A program made the position numbers and the translations under genes. A stretch of 64,000 nt of DNA from Galeopsis tetrahit (Eukaryota > Streptophyta > Magnoliopsida > Lamiales > Lamiaceae), in assembly GCA_963675135.1 (NCBI GenBank), contig OY776124.1, positions 17,544,066 to 17,608,065 on the forward strand. The letters run 5' to 3'. Shown here piece after piece: positions 12,577 through 25,700 of the stretch. The notes below the pieces were generated by a model that saw nothing but the letters and a program-made list of their open reading frames with translations, had not been told where the DNA came from and made no database searches. The first letter of the stretch is position 1, and every line of letters begins with the position of its first letter.

Positions 12577-14532
12577 ATGTCGATTGTTTCGATATTCGAT
12601 GCTCGTACTAACATGCAGGCAAGATTCGATCTCGGAAAGTACACCACTGAAGGAAGAGTGCAAGTGGAGGGATCGGTGTTTTTCAAAGGAAATCACACCG
12701 ATGATAACAAAGAAATTCTGATGAAATGTTTTAGATGCGGTTTAAGACCCTATTTGGAGGCATTTCCTGAAGTTGTGCTGAAAGAAGAGGTGTTAGAATT
12801 CTATGCCACAGCCACTCGACAAGACGACTTGATTGAAGCTTTTGTTGGAAGAAGGCGAGTGGAAATTACTCGTGAGTTTTTGACTGAATCCTTGCAGCTA
12901 CCATCCGGATCAATAGATATTGAGAGATATGCTGAAGGTCGAGAGTTGAGGTATCTGAGTATTTTCTATGGAAAGCAGCTGAGGTTGAATCGTGATGGCA
13001 AAATTCCTGCTGTCAAGAAGAAGGAGCTACTCGACAAATTCAAGACTCTTCTTGACATCGCATCAAAGATGTTGCTAGGAGTCACTGGGAGTTTTGACTC
13101 TGTGACGCTCCAGAAAGCAAGAGTTATGGCTGTGATTCATGATGGAATCACTGAAGGAAACTGGTCTAAATTCTTTTTGGACAGATTGATGTACTACAAA
13201 AAGTATGTGCAAGTTGACACCAGTACAGTTAACTGGGTTGTGACTGCAAATGTGAGTTTCGGAAACAAGCTAAGTATCCTCCTACCTATCTTGTTGCCGA
13301 ACAAGACTAGTTGGAGTAAAGGCAAACCATTTCACCCTCTAAAGCATTATTTGAAGAAGGAGGCTCTGGCGAAGCAAGCTGCTGCTAGATCTGCTGGCCC
13401 CAGACAAGTCCAGATCAACCCTGATGATGCTATGTATGATGCTGCCTCGTCTAGTTCTGCAGAAGACGAGTCGGGCAGTGAAAATTCTGAGGAAGCTGAG
13501 GCTGGAACTAGTGGTAGACTAGTTCAGTATGTGGAAGAGGAGGCTATGATTGAGGCTGCAGGAGATTCGGAAGAAACTCAATCGGACAAGGAGCCTGAAA
13601 AGAAAGAGGAAGAGCTGCATGTTTATCGACTGGTGCAAGTCGAGTCCTTCACCAGACAAGTCGACTGAAGAAAAGGTTGGTACTTCTTCTCGAGCTTTGT
13701 CAATTCCTCTCTCTCTCCCCGTCAAAACCAAGGCCAGATCACTTCGATCTCATGCCAAACCTGCACCCAAAACCTCGTCAGTGTTGGCAGTGCAACCACT
13801 AAGAGCCAACATAACCCCACACACTACTATATTCGATATAGTTGATACTTCTACAATTGTCAAACCAAACCAAGCCACATCAATGCCCCAAAAAACCACC
13901 ATCCAAATTCCTTTTACCTCAACAGAAAATGTTGAACCTCTCAACCCGTCTATTTCAGAAACCCCACTAGTTGCCACTGCAACAACTGAGACAGGGACTT
14001 TACCTGCTCAGACCCCTTCTGAAATTAGATTCGAATCCCTCGTCTATTACCCGATGTGTCTAAGAGAGAAGAGGATTCGTTCGAGAGTCAGCAATAATCT
14101 AAGGAAAAAGCTCTCGTCTATTGAGATCGACACATCTTCGGAAGCTTATGAGAAACTTCTAAGGATATGCACATGGTATGCATTGAAGACAGTCCCGACT
14201 GAAGATTTGTTTGAAGTCATCATAGGAATGGGTGGAATTTCCAATTTTCAAGATTGGGAGATGGAGTAGAAGGAGAATAGTGGAGTTCAAGACCACTCCG
14301 AATTATTTCCAGACCATGTCCTAACAGCTCTTGTGAAGAAGATGTTGAATATTTCAGATGACATTCTGTCTTCTCAACACGTGTTTCATATTGGCATTCA
14401 GACTGATCTACTGGAAGAAGAGTTGAAAGCTGAAACTGTTGAAGCTGGTACTCAAACTTCAGATCAATCAGAAGATAATGCTGAAAGTGAATAAGAAGAA
14501 GACAACAACTTGATCGAACTTGGTGAAGAAGA
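12577..14532 (+). pseudogene. Third ORF of Sirevirus A, 5' part (interrupted by element B)
   Basis: It starts MSIVSIFDARTNMQ and matches the third ORF of element B throughout, with only moderate identity. The first ~270 residues form a folded-looking domain with the conserved block GNKLSILLP...LLPNK...WSKGKPFHPLKHYLK. Ser/Glu-rich and then Pro/Thr-rich stretches follow, then a second conserved block (RFESLVYYPMCLREKRIR, near 14030). Damage: a frame change near 13650, TAG at 14267-14269 (CAG in B) and TAA at 14492-14494. The reading frame runs to the insertion point; codon 14531-14532 is completed by base 31466 after the nested element. I do not know the function. The N-terminal domain reminds me of proteins labelled 'putative plant transposon protein', from memory only. 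Confidence 0.75.
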
Positions 14533-15820
14533 TGTTGGGGTATGAATCCTAGAACAAGTCCTAAATGATGAACAAAAGATAAAAGATAAAGTTTTGATAA
14601 GCCAAAAAGAAGACTTGAATATTTTCTAAGTGTTGACTGATCTAGTCTATTTGAGTTGAAGTCATCTTGTACAGATCAGTAGAATTCAAAAGACAAGTAC
14701 GGTTTTACATGTTATTAAAAGATAAGTACGATTTATAAGTACTTCATATCTGTTCATATATGTTAGATTGTTACTGAGCTATTTAAATGTTGTATAGAAC
14801 TCATGATTTTTATATGTAATAGATTAGATTCATTGTATAGTTTATAAGTTGACTAAGCTTGTATTATAAAAGCTTAAAGTAATGTAATAGTCTTGTTAGG
14901 TTAGATGATAGGACTAGATTAGTTCTGTTAGAAGTCTACTACTCAAGATAGGAAGACTACAAGACAAGACAAGTGCATACAAGTCTACTCAAGACAGGTC
15001 AACGTGAAGGTTAGTTACAAATACGCCTGAAGAGATAAAGATATAGAAGTTAGTTATGGAATAACTAATTCATAACAGAAACGCGTGGATTGATAAGAAG
15101 ATTCAGTTGAAAGTAGTTATCAAGAAAAGTTGGTTACAACTTACTAAGTTCTTGAAGATTGAAGTCTATAAATACTTCATGATGGTGATCAATTAAAAAC
15201 TACTGAAACACTGACGTTCATACTCAAGTGAAGCATTATCAAAGATAGATTTTAAAGTTTACTCTCAGAGTTGATTGAAGTTCAGATAGAAGCCAGAAGA
15301 CAAGTGAAGAATCAAGAAGGCTACTACTGAAGAACAGAGAAGTTTTTAGTTTTTGTTTGTTATTTTCAAGGTGCTAGATACTTGTAAAATTTCTAGTAAG
15401 ATCGTAGACATATCTGGAGGTATAGTCTGTTGAAGATCTAAGTCTTCTTCTTGGGACTTTAAAGACAGGAACATACACTTGTACTCGATTGGAAGAGTTT
15501 AGTGGAAACATCACAACTGGGTTTGTGAGAGTGGATGTAGACAAGTTGTCGAACCACTATAAATCTTGTGTTTGATTTACTTTACAGTTTTGATTGTTTA
15601 AATTGCTTAATTGGTTGAATTACTTAACTGATCTAGACTAGTTGAGTATAGAACAGAGTTCTCGAATTAAGTTGAGTATAATCTTGAATTGGGCTCATTG
15701 ATAATTTCGTATTCCGCACAGTGTAATTCTGATATATCGAAAGAATTTTGAAAAGTCTATTCACCCCCCTCTAGACATTTTCACTAGCTTACTCGTTATT
15801 AACTCAACTTGGGACCAACA
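14533..15820 (+). repeat. LTR1 of element B
   Basis: It is 1288 bp, starts TGTTGGGGTATG and ends GACCAACA. It differs from LTR2 at only a handful of positions (for example TACGCCTGAAG here, TACGCGTGAAG in LTR2 and LTR3), suggesting a more recent insertion than A. Confidence 0.92.
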
Positions 15821-15822
15821 AG

Positions 15823-15834
15823 TGGTATCAGAGC
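15823..15834 (+). promoter_or_regulatory. Primer binding site, element B
   Basis: TGGTATCAGAGC, two bases downstream of LTR1, is complementary to initiator methionine tRNA. A 185-base leader separates it from the gag ATG. Confidence 0.9.
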
Positions 15835-16019
15835 AGTAGTTTACGAACTGCTGTTTCTTGATAACCGACTCAAGACTTAGGGTGAAGTCTTGGTCCTTGA
15901 CTGTTTTTGTATACGTGTCCTTGATCATATTCTTGTATCATCTGTGTTTCGTGCTCCCTGTTCTTGACTTATCTGTTGTTCTTGATCATAACTCTACTTA
16001 GCACTTATTTCTTGAAATC

Positions 16020-18563
16020 ATGTCTCTTGAGATCAGCGCTAACAAACTACCTAAGTTCCAGGTACAGGATTACGACTATTGGAAGCTAAGGATGGAAGTC
16101 ATCTTCAGCTCCACTCATGACTTAATGATCTCAGTCATCACTGAAGGTCCAATTGTGACCATGATCCCAAACACTACTGCCCTCGACGCAAATCAACCCG
16201 TGGGTACTCTCGTCAAGAAACCAAGGTCAGAACTTACATCTGAAGAAATGAGACAGAATAATTTGGATAGCTTGGCCAAGAATTACATCTTACACACTCT
16301 TCCTAATGAGTATCTGGGAAAAGTGTTAAAATGTAAAACTGCCAAAGAAATGTGGGACCGCTTAGCTATCATTTGTGAAGGGACATCCCTAATCAAAGAA
16401 AGCAAGCTTTCCACTGCAGTCCAAAGATTCGAATCATTTCATATGAAAGCTGGTGAAACAATAGACCAGTTGGATACTCGTTTTACCAAAATCATGAATG
16501 ACTTGGAAGTCCTTGGTAAATCTTATACTCCACGTGAAATCAATCTTAGGATTCTCAAAAGCCTTGATAGTCGATGGAAGATGGTAAAAATGCTTGTTAA
16601 GAATACCCAAGATATAGACGTATGGACAGCAGAGACTATGTTTCAAACTCTAAAGGCTCATGAGTTTGATCTAGACGAAGACGAACCCATAGTAAGTAGT
16701 GACAGAGAACATGCTGTATCTAAGAACGTTGCGTTTAAGGCCAGTTCGTCTAAGATAGACAGGTCTAAGACTAAGACTAGGTCTGCTTCTGTGAAAGACG
16801 AGTTAGATACTGATCTTAGTTTGAAGGATCAGGTAAGCCTCATGGTTAGAAAGTTTGATAGGCTGAATAAACGTTTCGGAAGATATAAGAAGTTCTATAG
16901 AGAGCATAGAGGGTCTGCTTCTAAGAACTCGTCTGAGACCAGACGAGACCGAAACTCATCCGAAAGGAGAGACGAAGTCTCGAAAGGTAACAGACAAGAT
17001 AGAGAGTCTGATAGTAGGAAGATTACTCGTTCTGATAGACGTGATAAACGAAGGAACAACTCTCCTATTAAAAAGGCTACTAATGATCTTGTGTGCTATA
17101 ACTGTGAGAAACCAGGTCACTACATATATGAATGTCCAGACCTGAGTACTGATGATCGAGAAGAACGCAAAGCACGAAGGGAAAGAAGATACAACCGTGG
17201 TAAAAAGGCAATGATGGCCAATAATGACTCTAACTCCGACTCAGACGAGTTGCCATCATCCTCATCTAGCTACCCGTCTGAACCAGATCACGATGAAGCA
17301 TTCATAGTTGATGATGGTCTATGCTTCATGGCTAAAATCGACCAAGAGGTATCATCTGTTACTTCCTTTCAATCATGTGATGAATCAGACTCTGATGAAA
17401 GTGACACTGCCAGTAGCCAAGTAGGGAGTAGTCTTCAGCACTCTACTAGTGCAGTTGAAGACGACCTCCTACTTGCCAACAAGGCATTCATTGAAGTCAG
17501 TGACGAAAACATCACCTTAAGACAAGAAATCATTGATCTTAAGGAAGCTCAGTCTAAAGTAGATCCTAATATAACAGTCCTAAATGAACGCTTGCAAGAA
17601 GAGTTGAGACAACTCAAAGACAAGTGTACATTGACTGACAAGTTGTATCAAGACCTACTTAAGACACATGCGACTGAGAAACATGAATTCAATGTCTTAC
17701 AAAGTAAGCTCAAAAAACTTGAAGAACGTAATAAGTTCTTAGAAACCGAGATTGTCACTCTAGACCTTAAACTTACTGACCTGGTTAACTCGTCTAAGGT
17801 TAACCTTGAATTGTCAGATAGGTATAGGGCTCCAGCTGACAAGACAGGCATAGGTGCTGAGACATCAAGCTCGTCTACTCTAGTTCCTAAGAACCCTACT
17901 ATTTTCATCTCAAGCTCTTTGACTAATGATAAAGGAAAAGAACCATTGATATACGATATTGACACTCCATCAAAAGGTACTGTACCAAGACAAGCTCGAG
18001 TTAACATTCCAATTACCAAGGGAGGTAAAAAGAATGGTAACAACAAGCCTGTCCAACCTAGAACTAATCTTCAAAGGACTAGGAATCGTGGACGACCAAA
18101 TCAGGTCAGATACGAGGACTGGTATCCTGAGGAGACTAGTACTAGACAAGTACAGACTAGACGACAAGAGTCTAGACCTCCTTTCATAAGGCAGTCTCAA
18201 CTCTACTCGTCTAGACCTAGACAGGAAGGTCCAAAATATCGTACACAAGCTGTTCTATATCCTCCACCTTTGTCATATGATATCAAAGGAGAAGAAAGAC
18301 CTAAACATGTCTATAAACCGTATGGACCTAATGCATATAAACCCTATTCTGACTATCATAGACAAGTGCCTGCTCAAGTAGAGATTAAGTCAAAAGGCTA
18401 TCTCCAAAGAGTAGACCCGAACTCGACTGATAGGCCAGATAAGGACAACAAGGTCTTATTTTGCAACAAATATGGTCGAAAGCTTAGAAGGTCAAACTTG
18501 TTCAGGACTCCAATGTACATTTGGATTCCATTGAACTCGACTAACCCCCAAGGACCCCAATAA
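16020..18563 (+). CDS. gag: Sirevirus B gag polyprotein (intact, 847 aa)
   Basis: This is the structural protein of the copia particle that packages element RNA. It has an ATG start, an intact frame and a stop at 18561. Residues ~1-230 are the capsid-like region (typical copia gag words such as LPKFQVQDYDYWKLRME at the N terminus). Residues ~230-350 are highly charged with repeated Ser/Arg/Asp. A CCHC zinc knuckle (CYNCEKPGHYIYEC) lies at ~359-372. A Ser/Asp-rich acidic segment is at ~400-480, and a coiled-coil-like helix (EIIDLKEAQSK ... LKKLEERNKFLETE) at ~500-605. The C terminus is basic and Tyr/Pro-rich. The protein is much longer than Ty1-type gag, a known Sirevirus trait. The upstream leader carries the primer site. 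A second copy is at 27869. Confidence 0.93.
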   Translation: MSLEISANKLPKFQVQDYDYWKLRMEVIFSSTHDLMISVITEGPIVTMIPNTTALDANQPVGTLVKKPRSELTSEEMRQNNLDSLAKNYILHTLPNEYLGKVLKCKTAKEMWDRLAIICEGTSLIKESKLSTAVQRFESFHMKAGETIDQLDTRFTKIMNDLEVLGKSYTPREINLRILKSLDSRWKMVKMLVKNTQDIDVWTAETMFQTLKAHEFDLDEDEPIVSSDREHAVSKNVAFKASSSKIDRSKTKTRSASVKDELDTDLSLKDQVSLMVRKFDRLNKRFGRYKKFYREHRGSASKNSSETRRDRNSSERRDEVSKGNRQDRESDSRKITRSDRRDKRRNNSPIKKATNDLVCYNCEKPGHYIYECPDLSTDDREERKARRERRYNRGKKAMMANNDSNSDSDELPSSSSSYPSEPDHDEAFIVDDGLCFMAKIDQEVSSVTSFQSCDESDSDESDTASSQVGSSLQHSTSAVEDDLLLANKAFIEVSDENITLRQEIIDLKEAQSKVDPNITVLNERLQEELRQLKDKCTLTDKLYQDLLKTHATEKHEFNVLQSKLKKLEERNKFLETEIVTLDLKLTDLVNSSKVNLELSDRYRAPADKTGIGAETSSSSTLVPKNPTIFISSSLTNDKGKEPLIYDIDTPSKGTVPRQARVNIPITKGGKKNGNNKPVQPRTNLQRTRNRGRPNQVRYEDWYPEETSTRQVQTRRQESRPPFIRQSQLYSSRPRQEGPKYRTQAVLYPPPLSYDIKGEERPKHVYKPYGPNAYKPYSDYHRQVPAQVEIKSKGYLQRVDPNSTDRPDKDNKVLFCNKYGRKLRRSNLFRTPMYIWIPLNSTNPQGPQ

Positions 18564-18583
18564 ACAAGGAGGGTACCTAAATT

Positions 18584-21500
18584 ATGTATTATCATCTATT
18601 GCAGGGTCGACTCGATCTATACAAGAAAGGTGGCTCAACAGGAGAAACTTGGTACATAGACAGTGGCTGTTCGCACCACATGACTGGTACCAAGACTCTC
18701 TTATCAAGCTATCGTGAGCAAGAAGGACCAAAAGTGATATTTGGTGATAGCTCCATTGCTGTTACTAAAGGATTTGGTTACATTCGGAATGGAGACATAG
18801 AGATCCAAGATGTTTCGTATGTTGAAGGCTTGAAATACAATTTACTCTCTGTTTCACAATTTTGTGATCGTGGATACAAGGTGCAGTTCAAGAGTCAGAA
18901 ATGTGAAATCATCGACAAGAAAACACACACAGTCCTACTGGTCGGCATTAGACAAGGAAGTGTGTACATAGTGAACTGGAACAGTTGTCCGAGGGACACC
19001 TGTCTACTTACTAAGAATCCTAAAGAACTTGGCTGGCTCTGGCATAGACGCCTTTGTCATCTAAACTTTAAGGTTCTTAATAAGATAGCCAGAGACTACC
19101 TTGTGGAAGGTATTCCCAATGAAGTCTACTATAAGTCACATGTATGCACGTCCTGTCAAAAAGGTAAACAGGTGAAGGGCTCTTTTAAATCTATTCCATC
19201 CCTCTCAACCAGTAGAGTTCTTGAACTTCTACATATGGACTTACATGGCCCTATAACTCCTCCAACTTTGAACGGTAGAAGGTACACACTTGTTGTGGTA
19301 GACGACTATTCTAAGTTCACTTGGGTAGTCTTCTTACACAAGAAGAGTGATACACAAACACTTTTGCCTGATCTATTGAAGAAGTTACAGGTTGAGAAGA
19401 ATCAGTCAATTGTCAAGATACGTAGTGACAAGGGTACTGAATTCATTAACTGCTATATTAAAGAATTTTGTTCTAAGCGTGGCATCCAGCACCTTACTAG
19501 TGCAGCTAGGACACCACAGCAAAATGGAGTAGCAGAACGAAGGAACAGAACTCTTAAGGAGGCCTGCAGGACCATGCTGACAGAGTATAATACGCCTCAG
19601 AAATTTTGGGCAGAAGCTATCAACACTGCATGCCACTCACAGAATAGAAGTGCTATCAATAAAGCACTAGGTAAGACGCCCTATGAGGTATGGAAAGGTA
19701 GAAAACCCAGAGTTTCATATTTTCATATATTTGGATGCAAGTGTTTCATCCATAACAATGGGAAAAGCAAGTTGAATGCATTCGATGCTAAAGCAGATGA
19801 GGGGATATTCTTAGGATACTCCTCGACTAGCAAAGCATTTAGAGTATTCAACTACTCAACCCTTTGTGTGGAAGAAACACCACATGTGGTTTTCGAAGAA
19901 TCTCAACAGGACCAGTCTACCAACAAGATTAGTGAGAAAGCTACTGAGCTAACTGTCGAATCTGACAAAGACTCAGAGGTATATGAATCCGTTCAAGCAT
20001 ACAATCCATTTATAAAAGCTCTCGAGTCAGACGACCAGAAGAAGGTGAGTGCTCAAGGTAACTCTACTAGACCAGTTGACATATCTAAACTAGTCGACTC
20101 GTCTGCTCCCATTAAAACTTCTGATGATAATGATGTTGATATGCATGATGCTGTACATGATATAGATGACAGTACTATTGTTAAGAATAGAAATACATGG
20201 AAATCTGCGCATAATACTGAAAATATTATTGGTGACTCTACTGTTGGTGTTAAGACTAGACGACAACTCTTTGAGTCGCAAGAACAATCTAGTCCATCTC
20301 TGTTTTGCTGGTGTTGTTTCCTCTCATCTATCGAACCTAAAACCATTAATGAGGCATTGGCTGATAGTAATTGGATCATTGCTATGCAAGACGAGTTGAA
20401 TCAGTTTGTTCGAAACGACGTCTGGGAACTTGTCGATAGACCGAAACATCATAACGTAGTTGGCACTCGATGGATTTTCAAGAATAAGAAAGATGAGAAT
20501 GATGTAGTTGTTCGTAATAAGGCTAGACTAGTCGCCCAAGGCTATTCACAAGCTGAAGGTATAGATTATGATGAAACTTATGCTCCTGTTGCTAGACTAG
20601 AAGCCATTCGATTGTTTCTTGCATATGCTGCTTACATGAAATTTACTGTATATCAAATGGATGTTAAAAGTGCATTTCTTAACGGTATTCTTGCGGAAGA
20701 AGTGTATGTTGAACAACCCCCAGGTTTCGAAGTCAAAGGTAATCAGGTATACAAGTTAAAGAAGGCCTTATATGGACTAAAGCAAGCTCCAAGAGCCTGG
20801 TACGATACTCTTTCTCAATTTCTATTAGAAAATGGTTTTACTAAAGGCAAGGTAGATAGAACCTTGTTTAGAAGACAAGAAGGGAAAGACATTTTACTCG
20901 TCCAAATTTACGTAGATGACATCATTTTTGGTTCACCTAACAAAGAGCTGAGTGAAAGTTTCTCAACACTCATGCAAAGTAAATTTGAGATGTCTATGAT
21001 GGGTGAAATGAATTACTTTCTTGGACTTCAAGTAAAACAGACCCCTGAAGGGATTTTCATAAATCAAGCAAAGTATACTAGAAATCTTCTAGACAAGTAT
21101 GGTATTAAGACATGCAAGTCTGCTGGCGTACCTATGCTACCTACATACAGAATGGACCCAGACGAACAAGGTAAGTGTACTGATCAAACTCATTATCGTG
21201 GTCTAATTGGTTCATTACTGTACTTGACTGCTAGTAGACCTGATATTGCATTTTCTGTTGGTGTATGTGCTTGCTTTCAAGCTAACCCAAAAGAGAGTCA
21301 TATGGAAACCACTAAAAGGATATTGAAATATTTGAAAGGAACCATCAATCGTGGTATATGGTATCCTTCGAATGATGATTTATCTCTAAGTGGCTACTCT
21401 GATTCTGATTTTGGTGGTTGTAGAATAGATAGGAAATCTACATCTGGTTCTTGTCAATTCTTAGGCACAAAACTCATTTCATGGTTTTCGAAAAAGTAGA

Positions 21501-21865
21501 CAAGTGTTGCTACCTCTACTACTGAAGCCGAGTATATGGCTGCTGGTAGTTGTTGTAGTCAATTATTATGGCTTATTCAACAGCTTAGAGATTATAATAT
21601 TTGTGAATCAAATGTTCCTATATTCTGTGATAGTAACAGTGCAATTGCCATTACACAAAATCCTATTCTGCACACACGTTGTAAGCATGTTGATGTGAAA
21701 CATCATTTCATACGTGATCATGTAGAAAAGAAGGATATTCGCATGGAAAAGATTCATACTGATTTTCAAAGAGCTGATATTTTTACAAAACCATTAGCTG
21801 AGGCACGATTTCGTGAATTATGCATTAGTTTTGGGCTAATTGATTTAGATCCTACTTGCCTATAG
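18584..21865 (+). pseudogene. pol: Sirevirus B pol (PR-IN-RT-RNase H), single late stop
   Basis: The ATG is 20 bases after the gag stop, in a different frame. Protease DSGCSHHMTG is at ~26. The pre-integrase finger (WLWHRRLCH, CTSCQKG) starts at ~150. Integrase catalytic D, D, E are at ~217, ~281 and ~314 (the second motif reads SDKGTEF, Asp kept, Asn-to-Lys beside it). RT MDVKSAFLNG is at ~692 and YVDDIIFG at ~777. RNase H SDSDFGG is at ~939 and CDSNSA at ~1015. The only clear lesion is TAG at 21497-21499 within RNase H, where element A has CAG. The frame resumes to the natural stop at 21863. Everything before that stop is open (971 codons), so this is a very young inactive copy. Confidence 0.92.
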
Positions 21866-22785
21866 CTGTGTACTAACCAGACAGGTACATCAAACGAAGT
21901 ATGGAGACAAGATCACTAGACTAGAGCACTCGTCTACTCACGCAACAGACAGGTAAACAAGGTCAGACAATTTGACCAGACAACCCGATGAGGAAGCTGG
22001 TAAAGCTGAGGGTAATACTAAGGGAATAAACATTTAAGGGGGAATCTTTGATCTCTTAAAAATCCTTGTGTTGACTCTTTAGTTTGGTAACAGTCATCTT
22101 GTTTGAACCTTGATCATTGATTTAAATTAATATTCGTCATATAAATTCTACTCGACTATCTGTCGTACTAAAGAAGACAGGTACATAAAGCTGTTCGACA
22201 TTCAGACAGATACGCATAGTCGAAGGGGGAACTCATCTGGTGAACATAAGACTACTCGTCTTGTGCCATTGAACCTACTCGCCTTATGAAGCTTAGTCCT
22301 ACTCATCTGTTCTGGATGGACTCGAACAGACAAGCTAAGTTTTCATTGAGTTAAATAGGATATGTGTTAAAAGTGTTTACTCGAAACAAATTAATAATGT
22401 CAAAGAAATGTGATTGTGTTAAAATGTGGAAATCCTAGAATTGGAGTTATACACCACTAGTTAATGAGGTGTACATATTCAATTCATGCCAAAACACGAC
22501 CAAAATAGGTCAGATGAATACACTCTTTTATTTTGCAAATAAGAAAGGCGGATTTCAATTTGCACATAATCAATTCACATTTTTTTTCTCGGTTCCGTAA
22601 CTGAATGCCAAAGGTCTTCACCGTTGGATCTAATTCTTCTATATTGGCCGTTGGATCAAATTCTGTTTTAAACAAAAACCAACTCTTGCACACGTCTTGC
22701 CTCACGTTTCATAACCTCTCTACTTCTTGCTAACAGTAATTTACTGCATAATCCATTTGTTTGTGCTCATAGCAAATCATTCACC
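21866..22785 (+). other. Spacer between pol and third ORF in element B, with polypurine-like motifs
   Basis: It is non-coding, like 11676-12576. AAGGGGGAA occurs at 22036-22044 and 22223-22231. The first is in a block (AACATTTAAGGGGGAATCTT) shared with element A. GACAAG and ACTCGTCT words are dense. Confidence 0.7.
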
Positions 22786-25700
22786 ATGTCTATCCGATCG
22801 ATTCTCGATGTAAGTTCCAACATGCAGGCACCATTTGATCTCGGAAGATATATAAATGATAACAAGGTGCATGTTGAACCATCACTATTTTTCAAAGGCA
22901 ATCACAAGGAAGGAAACATGGAAATCTTGACCAAATGCATCAGATGCGGTCTACAGCCCTATCTAGAGGCATTTCCACAGGTTGTGTTGGAAGAAGAGGT
23001 TCTGGAATTTTATGCCAACGTCAATAGACAAGGAGGAGTGTTAGAATCTTTTATTGATGGGCATCGAGTGGAAATCACTAGGGAAGTGATGTTCGAAAGA
23101 TTAAGGCTACCCATCGGAACGATTGATGTGGAAAGGTATGCTGAAGGGCAGGAGATGAAGTATTTGAGCATCTTCTGTGGAAAGAAAATGAGGCTCAAGC
23201 CAGATGGTAAAGCTCCTACTGCCAAGAAGGGTGATCTCTTGGAGAAATATCGCACTTTGCTGGACATAGCAAGCAAGATGCTTCTATGTGCCACTGGGTC
23301 TCATGACTCGGTCACTCAAGCCAAAACGAGGATCATGGCAGTTATCTATGATGGAATCACTGAGGTTAATTGGTTCAAATTGATAGCTGACAGGATAATG
23401 TACTTCGAACGAAGTGTAAAGGTGGATGCTGATACCAGACATTGGGTGGTATCTCAAGCAGTCGGATATGGAAACAAGCTGAGTATATTACTTCCATTTT
23501 TGCTGCCAAACAAGAATGATTGGAGCAAAGGAAAGCCGTTTCATCCTCTTAAGTTTTACTTAAAAATTGAAGCAATGAGGAAGCAGGCTGCTGCAAGGCC
23601 AGCTGCCCCAAGGCAGGTTCAAATTGATGAGTCAGAAGTGTTGCCGTATGCCGATTCATCCAGTTCTTCTCAAGACAAGTCTGAAGAGGCAGAGTCTAGT
23701 ACAGCCGACTCAGAGAAGACTCAGTCAGATGAAGAGTCGACTCAGGAGAAGGAGTCGAGTGAACAAATACCTGAGATGTACACTCTCGTGAGAGTTGAGT
23801 CGCCCACTCGTCCAGTCGAGTCGAGTATACAGGTTGGTACCTCTACTCAATCTGTTTCAATTCCTCTCTCTCTCTCTACTGTTCGAACCAAGGCTAGATC
23901 GCATCGATCTAGGCCTCGTCCTTTACCCCCAACCTCACATGTACTGGCGGCATTACCGCTTAGAGCCAGTCATCCCCAAATCACTTCTAAACAAGATACA
24001 ACTGATACTCCTACAGTTGTCATACCTGACCAAGCCACATTACAGCCCGTTGAAACCATTGCTTTCACTCCCTCTCCCTCACCAGAATATGGTGAACCCC
24101 CCAACCCATCTACTTCAGACAAAACGCCAGTTGCCACTGCAACAGCTGAGTTGGAGACCCCATCTACTCAGGACCCGTCTGTTGTTAGATTTGAATCCCT
24201 CGTGTATTATCCGATGTGTCTACGAGAGAAGAGAATTCGTGCCCGAATGACCAGAAATCTGAAGAGGACGCTCTCAACTATAGAAGTCGACTATGAATCC
24301 GAGCAGTTTGAAAAGTTAGTCCGGATTTGCACATGGTTCGCATTGAAGAAGTCGTCTACAGATGATTTGTTTGAAGTCATTCAAGGCAAAGGCGGTATCT
24401 CAAATTTCATGGATTGGGAGATGGAACAGAAAGAAAATAGTGGAGTTAAGGATCACTCCGAACTATTCCCGCGCAAAGCCTTGGTTGATCTCGTCAAGAA
24501 GCTTTTGAACATTCCAGATGGTGTTATTGAGGATGTGTTTGCTTTTGACGTTGGAACTCAGACTGATCTAGTTGAAGAAGAGATCAAGCCAGAAGTAGCT
24601 GAGATAGCAGTCCAGACTTCAGACCAGTTGGAAGAAATTGTTCATAGTGATGAAGATGAAGTCGACTCATTCATGATTGGAAAGGAAGATGATGAGTTTT
24701 TGGATGCTGAGATGTTTGATGAAGATGAACTCAAGGCAGTTGATAATGTTGTTGGAACTTCCAGTTTAACTCAAGCTATGCCAGACAGATTTCTGAATGA
24801 TTTAAAGACTGATCTGAGAAGTGTTGTTTACACTGCTATAGAGGAATTCTTGAACTTGAAAATGAAGGATGTGCTGATTACACAAAATCAGTCACTTGTT
24901 GACCAATCCAGAGACTTGTTTATTGGTGAAATCAACAAAATGGACTCGACTTTCCGAGAAGAGTTATTTGCTCAAGTTGATGATTTTCTGAAGAAACAGA
25001 TTGAGAGTTCAGAAAGGAGATCAATCTCGTTTGCTCGATCATTAGCTGAAGAGTCAAGTAAAATGGAAAGACTCTACAGTGTTAAGGTTTCCATTGCTGA
25101 TGAACAGAGAAGGGAAGCACAAGACCAGTTGGTGCGTTCTCGGGCTGTTCTACATGAGCTGACTGAACAAAATACCCTTCTAAGACAGACGGCTACTCAA
25201 CTGAGGGATGAACTAGTTTCTTGTACACAGAAGTTGGAACTAGTTACTGAACGCTTAGACAAAATGAGCAATGCAGAATCGCATCAGAAGCACATTGAGT
25301 CAGCTGCTGAAGCTATGAAGGAAGCTTTGAAAGAAGAAATGACTCGCTTTACTTCTCTTTTTACTCTTAAGGCAAGTGATGAAGCCAAAAAGGGGGAAGA
25401 GACCAGTCTAGTTGAAGTTACGAAGTCTGCTAGTGCTGAACCGGAGATGAAAGATGCTGCTACTGCAATTGAAGAACTAAGAAGGCCTAAAAGAGGCAGA
25501 TTAGTGAAGAAGGCAGATCTAGAGCAAGCTGAAACAGAAAAGCTGAAAAGATTAGAGAAAGGTAAAGCTGTTGCATCGTCTTCTGAAGCAGAGATTCAGA
25601 CTAGACGAGTTAAGAGGAAGCTGAGTATTGAAGAACCTACTGCTGCTGCTGAAGTTGAGAAGAAACAAAGAATTGCAGATGATGAGATGCATTATGCAAG